DNA of 27,137 bases, taken from positions 1 to 27,137 of the forward strand of contig JAFUWW010000020.1 of the NCBI GenBank assembly GCA_017471085.1. Direction: 5' to 3'. The translations under genes were made by a program, and so were the position numbers. Positions 7,657 through 15,043 of the stretch are shown here, piece after piece (position 1 is the first letter of the stretch; each line of letters begins with the position of its first letter). The notes under the pieces were generated by a model, which did no database searches, was not told the origin of the DNA, and saw only the letters and a list, made by a program, of their open reading frames with translations. Source of the stretch: Bacteroidales bacterium. Lineage in GTDB: Bacteria > Bacteroidota > Bacteroidia > Bacteroidales > UBA932.

Positions 7657-8528
7657 ACGTGGAGATAGACCCGGGCTCCGGGTTCTGCGGCGGCGTCATC
7701 CGGGCCATCACCCGGGCGGAGGAATTCCTGGAGGGAGGCCATACCTTGTATTCGCTGGGCGATATCGTCCACAACGAAGCGGAGCTGGACCGTCTGCAGT
7801 CCAGGGGCCTCAGAACCATCAGCGCCTTGTCGGAAGTGCCCGACACGGAGACGGTGCTCATTCGGGCGCACGGAGAGCCTCCGTCCACCTATGAAAGCGC
7901 CCGGGAACGCCATCTTTCCCTGATAGACTGCACCTGTCCGGTGGTGCTGCAACTGCAGCGCCGCATCCGGGAAGCCTATCTCCGCCTCCATGCAGACGGA
8001 GCGAAGGGCCAGGTGATCATCTTCGGCCGGGTGGGCCATGCGGAAGTGCTCGGCCTGGTCGGTCAGGCCGAAGGCGATGCCTTGGTGGTGGAAAACGCCG
8101 GCATGCTGCTGGATGCCATCCGGGCCGGGGAACTGGATTTTTCCCAGCCGATGGAAATCTTCTCACAGACCACCAAGAGTCCGTCGGAATACGACCATAT
8201 CTGCCAGATGCTGAGAGAAAGGGGCGCTTCCCTTGTCGTCCACAATACCATCTGCGCCCAGGTCGCTTCCCGGCATGAGAAACTGGTCGCCTTTGCCAAG
8301 GCGCACCATGTCATCCTCTTTGTGTCCGGGCGCTCCTCCTCCAACGGAAAGGTGCTCAGCGACTTGTGCCGCAGCGTGAATTCCCGCACCTATCTGGTGG
8401 GATCGGCCCATGAAATAAACCCCGCCTGGTTCCAGGACGGGGAAAATGTAGGGGTGTGCGGGGCTACGTCCACGCCCAAATGGCTGCTGGAAGAAGTGGC
8501 TGCCGCGGTAAAAATTGTTCAGTTCTAG
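7650..8528 (+). CDS. ispH: 4-hydroxy-3-methylbut-2-enyl diphosphate reductase
   Basis: IspH carries out the last step of the MEP isoprenoid pathway, reducing HMBPP to IPP and DMAPP with a [4Fe-4S] cluster. In this 292-aa protein the cluster cysteines are visible as C13 (GFCGG), C94 or C96 (DCTCP) and C202 (NTICAQ). Active-site residues H41, H74 (RAHGEP), H130 and E132 (GHAEV) and the SQTT motif (172-175) are present. The N-terminus is short and starts at ATG 7650, inside the end of cmk. It is convergent with the antiporter gene: the two stop codons share the palindrome CTAG at 8525-8528, leaving no room for a separate terminator. Confidence 0.96.
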   Translation: MLNVEIDPGSGFCGGVIRAITRAEEFLEGGHTLYSLGDIVHNEAELDRLQSRGLRTISALSEVPDTETVLIRAHGEPPSTYESARERHLSLIDCTCPVVLQLQRRIREAYLRLHADGAKGQVIIFGRVGHAEVLGLVGQAEGDALVVENAGMLLDAIRAGELDFSQPMEIFSQTTKSPSEYDHICQMLRERGASLVVHNTICAQVASRHEKLVAFAKAHHVILFVSGRSSSNGKVLSDLCRSVNSRTYLVGSAHEINPAWFQDGENVGVCGATSTPKWLLEEVAAAVKIVQF

Positions 8529-10018
8529 TCGTCCGTATCGCCCATGACGATCACCAGATGGTCGCCATCTTTCAGTTCCATGCTGCCGTGGGGTACCAGG
8601 AATCTTTCTTCCCGCTTGACCATTACTACGCGGATGCCGTGCGGCAGATGAAGATCCCGCATGGTGTTGCCGTGGGCAAGGTCGGCCTCCGTGACGGTAT
8701 GGTCTCTCAGGATTCCCATCTCTTCCGGCAGCTCCATCCCGAAAGTCTCCACTTCCGGCTCTTCCTCATAGCTCAGTTTCAGCAGCTTGGCAGCGGGTGC
8801 CAGCGTGAATCCCTGAATGACCAGGGAAAGCAGCGTAATGCAGAAAACCATGTTGAATATGAGGCTGGACCCTTCCAGCCCGTTCACCACCGGATACAGG
8901 GCGAACAGGATGGGACCGGCTCCCTTCAATCCGACCCAGGACACGTAGGCCTTGGCTTTGAAAGAGAGGCTCCGGAACGGAAGCAGCGTCAGGAACACGC
9001 TTGCGGGACGGGCGATGAAGATCAGGAACAGGCCGATCAGAAGGGCCGGCAGCAGGGTGTTGCCCATCTGGGACGGCCGGGCCAGCAGGCCCAGCATCAG
9101 GAACATGAGCAGTTGCATCAGCCAGGACATTCCGTCGAAAAACTTCAGGGTATCTTTCTTCTGCGGCAATTTGATTCTGTTGCCGAGGATGATGGCCGTC
9201 ACATACAGTGCAAGAAGGCCGTTGCCGAAAAGCAGGGACGCGAGGCCGTTGGCGAAAAAGCCGATGCTCAGGAGGAGGATGGCAAAGAGAGAATTGCCGG
9301 GCAAAGTAATCTTGTTCAGCAGCCAGGCCGATCCTCTTCCTACTGCTACGCCTATCCCGAAGCCGATAAGCACTTGCAGCACCAGCAGGATGATGCCGGA
9401 GATGGCGAGCGCTCCGTCGGCGATGTCACTGGTCAAATGGGTCTCCAGGGTCCTGACCAGCAGGATGGTGAGCACGTATGCCATCGGGTCGTTGCTGCCG
9501 GACTCCAGTTCCAGCAGGGGGGACAGATTCTCCCGAAGGTGCAGCCGCTTGTTGTGCAGCACGGAAAAGACCGTGTTGGAATCCGTGGAGGACATGATGG
9601 CCGCCATCAGGATGCAGGAAACGAGCATGGTTCCGGTGTATCCTGCATCTCTACCTGCCAGCATGAAAATGAACAGTCCTGTCAGGAGCATGGTAAGAAA
9701 TACCCCCAGCGAGGAAAGCAGAATGCCCTGCCGCATGACTGGCTTCGTTTCCTTGAACGATGTCTGTATGCCGCTTGTGAACAGAATCACCGCCATGGCA
9801 AAATGGCCGATGGATTCCGACAGCTCATAGTCTTCAAAAGTGACGCCCAGCCCGTCAGCTCCTGCGGCCATTCCCAGCAGCAGGAAAAGCAACAGGGTGG
9901 GCGCACCGAAACGTGCTCCCACCTTGGTAATCAGAATGGCGATGAAAACCAGGATGGATGCCAGCAGCAGCAGGTTCTCCGTGCCCAGGTTCACCGAGAA
10001 GACGGAAAGGGGAATCAT
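8525..10018 (-). CDS. CPA1-type monovalent cation/proton antiporter (K+/H+ likely) with RCK_C domain
   Basis: A 497-aa inner-membrane protein with about 12 hydrophobic segments between residues 13 and 410. Two CPA1 hallmarks are present: SSTDSNTVF (143-151), corresponding to the TD motif, and the ESGSNDP motif (172-178) with the N-D ion-binding pair. The cytoplasmic tail (about 430-495, with HGIRVVMVKRE and ELKDGDHLVIV) is a TrkA_C/RCK_C-like regulatory domain, which in other proteins can bind nucleotide ligands. This matches the CvrA/NhaP2-like group but lacks the extra CorC-like domain of the longer E. coli protein. K+ rather than Na+ as substrate is inferred. The start overlaps the STAS stop by 1 bp (TGATG), tying its translation to the partner-switching genes. 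Confidence 0.9.
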   Translation of the reverse strand: MIPLSVFSVNLGTENLLLLASILVFIAILITKVGARFGAPTLLLFLLLGMAAGADGLGVTFEDYELSESIGHFAMAVILFTSGIQTSFKETKPVMRQGILLSSLGVFLTMLLTGLFIFMLAGRDAGYTGTMLVSCILMAAIMSSTDSNTVFSVLHNKRLHLRENLSPLLELESGSNDPMAYVLTILLVRTLETHLTSDIADGALAISGIILLVLQVLIGFGIGVAVGRGSAWLLNKITLPGNSLFAILLLSIGFFANGLASLLFGNGLLALYVTAIILGNRIKLPQKKDTLKFFDGMSWLMQLLMFLMLGLLARPSQMGNTLLPALLIGLFLIFIARPASVFLTLLPFRSLSFKAKAYVSWVGLKGAGPILFALYPVVNGLEGSSLIFNMVFCITLLSLVIQGFTLAPAAKLLKLSYEEEPEVETFGMELPEEMGILRDHTVTEADLAHGNTMRDLHLPHGIRVVMVKREERFLVPHGSMELKDGDHLVIVMGDTDD

Positions 10019-10323
10019 CAGTCTTCTATCTGGAACAGATTCAGGAATCCGGTCATCATGAAGACATTGCGGATCTCGTCATTGATGCCCCGCACAATCA
10101 CGTTCCCGCCTTTTACCATGGCAGCTTTGCGGAGCGTCAGGAAAATGCGGAGTCCGGAACTGGAAATGTAAGAGAGTTCAGTGCAGTCCAGCACGATGGT
10201 TCCGTCTGCGACTTTCTCCAGCGGTTCCAGTTCCTTTCCCACTTCCAGAGAGGCGGGAGTGTCCAGCCGGCCGATGAGTTTGGCGGTGGTTACGTTGTCG
10301 TTTTTTGTGATTTTAACTTCCAT
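10018..10323 (-). CDS. STAS-domain anti-sigma-factor-antagonist-like protein
   Basis: A 101-aa single STAS domain of SpoIIAA/RsbV type. It has the usual beta-strand start (VTTAKLIGRLDTPAS), the strand VLDCTEL (44-50) and the phospho-site loop YISSSGLR. Ser56, directly before the glycine, is the position phosphorylated in SpoIIAA-like proteins. In known systems the unphosphorylated form binds an RsbW-type kinase and the phosphorylated form is reset by a PP2C phosphatase. Both activities are present in the gene 5 bp upstream. The stop shares one base with the antiporter start, an unusual pairing. No sigma factor is seen in the window, so its final target is unknown. Confidence 0.93.
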   Translation of the reverse strand: MEVKITKNDNVTTAKLIGRLDTPASLEVGKELEPLEKVADGTIVLDCTELSYISSSGLRIFLTLRKAAMVKGGNVIVRGINDEIRNVFMMTGFLNLFQIED

Positions 10324-10328
10324 GGTTA

Positions 10329-12524
10329 TTAAATTTTTTTTGTCATCGACAATATGTTCTTTCCGTTTTCACGCTTGTAGGAGACGTTGTCCATCAGCTT
10401 CTTCACCAGGTAGATTCCCAGGCCGCCGATGGGCCGGTCTTGCACGCCCAGTTTCACATCGGCCTCCGGCGCCAGGGTGGGGTCGAAGGGCTTTCCGCTG
10501 TCCGAGATGATGAATTCCAGGGAGTCTTTCCGGATGATGGCTTCAATGTCCACCAGGCCGTCCGAACCCTTGGGGTAAGCGTACATGATCACGTTGGTTA
10601 CGGCTTCTTCCAAAGCGAGGTTCAAGCCCATGGCAAGGCTCTGGTCCAGCGATTTTTCTTCGGCGATAGCCTCGATGAATTCCGCGAGCTGCGGGATCTG
10701 CTGGATGTCGTTGCGCAGCATCAGGTGTCTTTCGGATTTGTCCGGCATAGCGTCGTTGAGGTAATGGATAAAAAGCAGGGTAAGGTCGTCACTCTGGGGA
10801 GCGTTGCCTACGAACTGGGCAACGGCTTCTTTCATGGCTTCCAGCTGGTCGTGGGCAGAACGTCGGCTCTGGAGGACCGCTTCCGCACGTTCTTCCGAGA
10901 ACAATTCGTGGTTTTCATTTTCGGCCTCCGTGAGACCGTCGGTGTAGAGGAACAGGGCGTCGTCATATTTCAGGTCGGTTTCCTGCTCTGCAAAAGGGAT
11001 GCCAGGCATGACGCCGAGGGGCAGGTTGGCATTGACGGGCAGCCTGCCGATATGGTCCGTAAAGATGAACGGAGCGTTATGACCGGCGTTGCAATAGCGG
11101 AGATGGCCGTTTGTAAGGTCCAGGATGCCGCAGAAGAATGTGACGAACATATTGCTTTCGTTCATCTCGGCCATGGAGTCGTTCATGCTGCTGACAATGC
11201 GCTGCGGGCTGTTCTCATGGGCGCTGGCGGTGCGGAACAGGCTCCGGGTCACGGCCATCACCAGGGAGGCGGGCACGCCCTTTCCGCTCACGTCGCCGAT
11301 GCAGAAGCACAGTTTTTCGTCCCGGATGTAGAAATCGTAAAGGTCTCCGCCCACTTCCTTGGCCGGGACGATGGCGGCGTCCATGTCAATGTCCTTCCTC
11401 TCTGGGAAAGGCGGGAAAATCTTGGGAATCATGGACATCTGGATGCCGCTGGCGATCTGCAGCTCGTTCTCCATTTTCTTCTTGCGCTCGTCCAGGCTCT
11501 GGAATTTGAGCATGTTCTTGATGGTGGCGCGGATGATGAGGACGAGCATGAGAAGACCCAGCAGCTGCAGCAGTGTCACCAGGCCTCCGATCCGCCGGAT
11601 GTTCCCGAAAATTTCCTTGTCGGGAATCACGATGGACATGGACCATCCGGTCCGTTCTACGGGGGCGAAATAGACGTAACTGGTGGCACCTTCGTACCGG
11701 ACCTGCATGTTGCCGGACTCTCCGGAAAGCATGGAACGGGACAGTCCGTTGAAAGTGGCCGTGTCGCCCATGGTGGCGGCCACCTCCTGGATGGACTTCT
11801 TCATCACCAGGGTCTCGGCCGGACATACCATGAATTGTCCCGAACGGCTTACCAGCATGCTGAAAGCGTTGGGGTACACTTTTACGTTCCCGACCAGGTC
11901 CGTGAGCCAGTCGAGGGAGAGGTCGGCCGTGAGGATGGCGGCAATCTGGCCGTCCTTTCCCTGGACGGGAAGCGAATAGGTGGTCATGAGCACTTCTCCG
12001 CCACCCTCGTCCACATAGGGCTCCGACCAGTATCCCGTGCCCAGTTCCAGCGGCTTGACAAACCATTCCTGGTGCTGATAATCATATTCTTCCGTGGCCA
12101 GGGACGTGTTCTTTATGGTTCCGTCCGGGCCCTGGAAGGAGTAGGGGGCGTAGAGGGGACGTGATTTGTCGTAACCCGGAACCAGCGCCAGGGTGGAGCC
12201 GGTGACGACCGGATTGTTCTTCACGATCAGGGCGGGGATGTTTGCCAGGCTGTCCGGTGTGCTTGCCAGGCAGTATTCCGCAATTAGCTGATTGTTCCGG
12301 ACGGCGGCTTCGGCCTGGTTGATAACGTCCAAAATCTTGTTCCGGGTCGCTTCCAGCTGGCTTTCGGCCCGCAGGGAGGCTTCTTCCTTGAGCCCCTTCT
12401 GCGAGAAGTAATACTGGATGAGGCCGGTTGCCTCCAGGGTTATGGCGGCTACGATAATGAGCAGGAGACCTACCCGGGCCCCCTGGCGGACGGCTATGTT
12501 GTTAAAATAATCTTTTATTTTCAT
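10329..12524 (-). CDS. Membrane sensor phosphatase: dCache-like sensor, SpoIIE/PP2C and RsbW-like ATPase fusion
   Basis: A 731-aa protein. A membrane segment at about 17-38 is followed by an extracytoplasmic dCache-like region (about 40-305, with the typical Q-E-W-F and W-S-E-P-Y core), a second membrane segment (about 312-332) and a linker helix. The PP2C/SpoIIE domain (about 380-588) keeps the metal residues D394 (GGDLYD), D411 (GDVSGKG), D529 (LYTDG) and D579/D580 (QSDD). The C-terminal HATPase domain of RsbW type (about 600-731) has the N-box with N644, G1 box D675-S-G677 and G2 box GGLG (700-703). One polypeptide therefore appears to carry both the kinase and phosphatase acting on a STAS protein, which lies 5 bp downstream. 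Its start overlaps the phosphotransferase-like stop (ATGA). Confidence 0.93.
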   Translation of the reverse strand: MKIKDYFNNIAVRQGARVGLLLIIVAAITLEATGLIQYYFSQKGLKEEASLRAESQLEATRNKILDVINQAEAAVRNNQLIAEYCLASTPDSLANIPALIVKNNPVVTGSTLALVPGYDKSRPLYAPYSFQGPDGTIKNTSLATEEYDYQHQEWFVKPLELGTGYWSEPYVDEGGGEVLMTTYSLPVQGKDGQIAAILTADLSLDWLTDLVGNVKVYPNAFSMLVSRSGQFMVCPAETLVMKKSIQEVAATMGDTATFNGLSRSMLSGESGNMQVRYEGATSYVYFAPVERTGWSMSIVIPDKEIFGNIRRIGGLVTLLQLLGLLMLVLIIRATIKNMLKFQSLDERKKKMENELQIASGIQMSMIPKIFPPFPERKDIDMDAAIVPAKEVGGDLYDFYIRDEKLCFCIGDVSGKGVPASLVMAVTRSLFRTASAHENSPQRIVSSMNDSMAEMNESNMFVTFFCGILDLTNGHLRYCNAGHNAPFIFTDHIGRLPVNANLPLGVMPGIPFAEQETDLKYDDALFLYTDGLTEAENENHELFSEERAEAVLQSRRSAHDQLEAMKEAVAQFVGNAPQSDDLTLLFIHYLNDAMPDKSERHLMLRNDIQQIPQLAEFIEAIAEEKSLDQSLAMGLNLALEEAVTNVIMYAYPKGSDGLVDIEAIIRKDSLEFIISDSGKPFDPTLAPEADVKLGVQDRPIGGLGIYLVKKLMDNVSYKRENGKNILSMTKKI

Positions 12525-13351
12525 AAGATGGAAGTGAGGGCTGCCCGGAATTCCGGCATGGGACGTTTGGTGTCCCGTTCGACAATCAGGGTCTTCAGTC
12601 CGGCATAAGGGAGGATCAGCTGGTCAATTTCATCCAGGGGAAGGTCCTCCCCGAAATAGGCCGGAGCGAAATGCTCCCAGAACTGCCTGGAAAGGGATTT
12701 GGGCATGTGGAAGGCATCCTGGATGAATTCTTCCGAGCTGATGCAGCAGCATACATATACCATCCCGGTGTCGAACAGGGAGTAGCCGTGGCAGAAATCT
12801 CCCAGGTCGATGAAATAGCGTTTCCCGCCCGCGAAAATGGCGTTTCCGAACTGGAGGTCTCCGTGGATGGCCGTGTCCGTGTCGGGAGCGTCGGCGATGA
12901 ACTTGCCCAGTTTGTCCTTCTCGGCCTTGGTAAAGAAAGGATTTTCTTCCAGCAGCCGGAAATAGCGGTCTTTTACCGATTCGAAAACCCGGATATCCAC
13001 ATGCGTATTGTGCAGGTCCCGGCACATCTGCGCGAATTCCCGGGCATATTGCCGCACGTTTTCCGGGTGGTCTCCGGTGGCCCGGGCATAGGAGGTCTTT
13101 CCTGTGATGCGGTGGAACCGGATGCCGTACCTTCCGTCTTCCGTCACCACATAATCGCCGGGCTCAGGAGAAGGAATACCGGCGTCAAAGACTTTCCGGG
13201 CCAGCATCATCTCGTCCAGGGGCTGCCGGATTTTCCCGGGGAAATAGAGTTTGAGCATGACCGAAGGGTCGGTCTTGTGGTCGTAGCTCTCTCCGTTGGC
13301 TCCTCCTCCGGAGAGGACATAGTCGTCGAGGGAAATCTTAATGGCTTCCAT
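12521..13351 (-). CDS. Aminoglycoside-phosphotransferase-like kinase (TIGR02172-like)
   Basis: A 276-aa protein of the protein-kinase-like/APH fold. The catalytic loop AIHGDLQFGNAIF has HGD at 163-165 and N170, and the metal motif IDLGD (181-185) follows. An N-terminal GGGANGESYDHKTDPS resembles a glycine-rich nucleotide loop, and LKLYFPG carries the likely ATP-contacting lysine. It resembles the 'Fibrobacter succinogenes paralogous' phosphotransferase group (TIGR02172), whose substrate I do not know. The ATG at 13351 is chosen because upstream in-frame sequence only shadows the HD gene. It overlaps the HD hydrolase by 14 bp and the sensor phosphatase by 4 bp. A role in antibiotic resistance is not implied. 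A small-molecule or protein substrate linked to the alarmone genes is possible. Confidence 0.88.
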   Translation of the reverse strand: MEAIKISLDDYVLSGGGANGESYDHKTDPSVMLKLYFPGKIRQPLDEMMLARKVFDAGIPSPEPGDYVVTEDGRYGIRFHRITGKTSYARATGDHPENVRQYAREFAQMCRDLHNTHVDIRVFESVKDRYFRLLEENPFFTKAEKDKLGKFIADAPDTDTAIHGDLQFGNAIFAGGKRYFIDLGDFCHGYSLFDTGMVYVCCCISSEEFIQDAFHMPKSLSRQFWEHFAPAYFGEDLPLDEIDQLILPYAGLKTLIVERDTKRPMPEFRAALTSIL

Positions 13352-13925
13352 GGCAGAATACTTGGTTGATGAGTTGTTCGAATTCTTGGAAGGCGAAGGT
13401 GTCTTCCAGTTCCCGCAGGGAATCGGCCAGGCCCCTGTAGTGCCACTCGTGTTCTTTGGGGTCTTTGGCGTGGAAGATGTTCCAGAGCGCATCGCCTTTC
13501 ATGGCATAATCCCTGGCAATGGCGCGCATGTTGGAGAGTTTGTCGCCCAGGGCCACCATCTTGGCTTCGTAAGGCGCCGCCGCCAGTCGGTCGATGGCAG
13601 CCTGCTTGCGGCTGTGCCAGCTGTCCTCCTCGCTCACCCCTTCCGTGAATTTGTCGCTTTCGGCTTCCACCAGGGCGGCAATCCGGTCGCCGAATTCCGC
13701 GCGGAGGTCATCCACGGTGACGGAGGTGTCTTCCACGGTGTCGTGCAGGGCCGCCGCCGCCAGCAGTTCCTGGTCGGAGGTCATGGTGGCAACGATCTCC
13801 ATCGCTTCCATGGGGTGCACGATATAGGGAAATCCCTTTCCGCGGCGTTCGGTGCCGGCATGGGCCCTGACCGCAAATACGATGGCGCGGTCGAGCAAAG
13901 TTGTGTCGAGGGGGTTGTTGGCCAT
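13338..13925 (-). CDS. RelA/SpoT-type HD hydrolase (small alarmone hydrolase)
   Basis: A 195-aa stand-alone HD domain of the SpoT/MESH1 type, predicted to remove the 3'-pyrophosphate from (p)ppGpp with Mn2+. All core residues are visible: H37 (YIVHP), H61-D62 (ALHDTVED), E65-D66 and D128 (LGDKLSNMR). The HAG...RRG.G.PY approach to the first histidine (from H22) is typical of RSH hydrolases. There is no synthetase, TGS or ACT domain. The gene lies 4 bp after the alarmone synthetase and overlaps the next gene by 14 bp, so synthetase and hydrolase should be produced together. The residue pattern makes an active hydrolase likely. Exact substrate (ppGpp, ppApp or another) is not determined. Confidence 0.92.
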   Translation of the reverse strand: MANNPLDTTLLDRAIVFAVRAHAGTERRGKGFPYIVHPMEAMEIVATMTSDQELLAAAALHDTVEDTSVTVDDLRAEFGDRIAALVEAESDKFTEGVSEEDSWHSRKQAAIDRLAAAPYEAKMVALGDKLSNMRAIARDYAMKGDALWNIFHAKDPKEHEWHYRGLADSLRELEDTFAFQEFEQLINQVFCHGSH

Positions 13926-13929
13926 AGGT

Positions 13930-14994
13930 TTATTGGTTCATAAAGGGAAGGTCTGCGGCCTGGTCCACCAGGAAATCGGCCAGGGAGGCGTTGCTTTCGG
14001 ACGGGCCGTTGAGGGTGTCGAACATGAGGCGAAGGCCCACCTTGCCGGCACCGCTCTTGAGAATATAGGCAATACAGATATTCTGCGGGCCGATGGAAGA
14101 GGACAGGATGTCCAGGTCCGTGAGGCCGATCTGGTAGCAGGCAATCTGGTAGGCACCTTCGGAATATTGCTTGATGAGGCCGGCCACGTCGCCCAGCGTG
14201 TTGCACCGGAGCATCTTGAATACGCTCAGGTACGGCATCAGAGGGACTTCCTGGATTTCGGCCTGGTTCACCGCGGCGATCCGGCGGTTCAAAGCGTCGA
14301 AGGGCTGCAGGTCCAGGTAGCTGCGGAAGGTGTCGCCGTCCAGGGGGACGTCGTCCAGGTTGCCGGAGGCCACGAGGGCTTTTACCCTGCGGCGATAGTC
14401 GGTGATCTCGGTGCGGATCCGGCTGAATTCGTCGTCGATCAGTTCCAGCATGCCGGCCAGGCGGCTCATCGAGCGCATGTAGGTCTTGGGAATTTCCACG
14501 CCCGACTTGTAGCCGGTATCATGGCTCATGTTGGCCCAGGCATGCTGCAGCACGGTGCGGATCTGGATTTCGAACCGGTAGGGATATTTTGCCAGCGAGC
14601 AGATGTAGTGCAGGGAAAGATATCCGAAACTGTCTATTTCGTGCAGTTTCCGCTTGTCCACGGTATTCTCCCAGTCCACCGTGAAGTGCTTCTCCACTGC
14701 CGATGCCACTTTGTCCACGTCGTCGGTGTAGAAGGTGATGACGCGGAGGCCCAGGATGTCGGTTATATCGGCCAGGGACTTGTATTTGTTTCCTTTCAGC
14801 TCCAGTTTCCCGGCCAGGGAATCTTCCGCCTTGATGCGGGATTCCAGGGAGGCGACCAGCAGGGAGGCGTCTGCAAAGGTGTTTTTGAGCGTCTGTTTCA
14901 CCTCTGTCTCCATTTCCCGGAACAGGGGCAGATGATCCCGGTATTCCCGGAGGATGGATTCACAGTGAGCATCCAGATGTCGTTCAGCGGCCAT
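13930..14994 (-). CDS. RelA/SpoT-domain small alarmone synthetase
   Basis: A 354-aa protein with a (p)ppGpp synthetase domain in about residues 20-200 and no hydrolase, TGS or ACT parts. Visible motifs are the nucleotide-binding stretch SRIKAEDSLAGKL (R53, K55, S59), catalytic-site D79 (DITDILGLRV), Y125 (GYLSLHY) and E142 (FEIQIRTVLQHAWA). All are as in active pyrophosphokinases using ATP and GDP/GTP. Residues about 205-354 form a helical extension I cannot assign (LSVFKMLRCNTLGDVAGLIKQ region). The ATG at 14994 follows a good promoter-like element, and upstream in-frame sequence belongs to the kinase gene. It is first of six tightly linked genes. A toxSAS-type toxin is an alternative reading, since those can be paired with hydrolase antitoxins. 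Confidence 0.92.
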   Translation of the reverse strand: MAAERHLDAHCESILREYRDHLPLFREMETEVKQTLKNTFADASLLVASLESRIKAEDSLAGKLELKGNKYKSLADITDILGLRVITFYTDDVDKVASAVEKHFTVDWENTVDKRKLHEIDSFGYLSLHYICSLAKYPYRFEIQIRTVLQHAWANMSHDTGYKSGVEIPKTYMRSMSRLAGMLELIDDEFSRIRTEITDYRRRVKALVASGNLDDVPLDGDTFRSYLDLQPFDALNRRIAAVNQAEIQEVPLMPYLSVFKMLRCNTLGDVAGLIKQYSEGAYQIACYQIGLTDLDILSSSIGPQNICIAYILKSGAGKVGLRLMFDTLNGPSESNASLADFLVDQAADLPFMNQ

Positions 14995-15023
14995 GTTTTG
15001 TTCTTTATTATAACTTGAACTTG

Positions 15024-15031
15024 CAAATATA
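15024..15031 (-). promoter_or_regulatory. -7 element for the alarmone/partner-switching operon (TATATTTG)
   Basis: TATATTTG on the minus strand matches TAnnTTTG and lies 29 bases upstream of the synthetase ATG, inside an AT-rich 49-bp gap after the histidine kinase. No good TTTG is found at the expected -33 position, which falls in the kinase coding end. It suggests the six downstream genes can be transcribed separately from rlmH and the kinase. Confidence 0.6.
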
Positions 15032-15043
15032 ATAAAAATTTTT

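Noticed and set aside
10440..12164. 574-aa plus-strand open frame opposite the sensor phosphatase
   Set aside because: It lies antisense to a protein with intact PP2C and ATPase motifs.
12521..13351. Aminoglycoside resistance gene
   Set aside because: The APH fold is shared by many kinases; the TIGR02172-like sequence and operon context do not support antibiotic modification.
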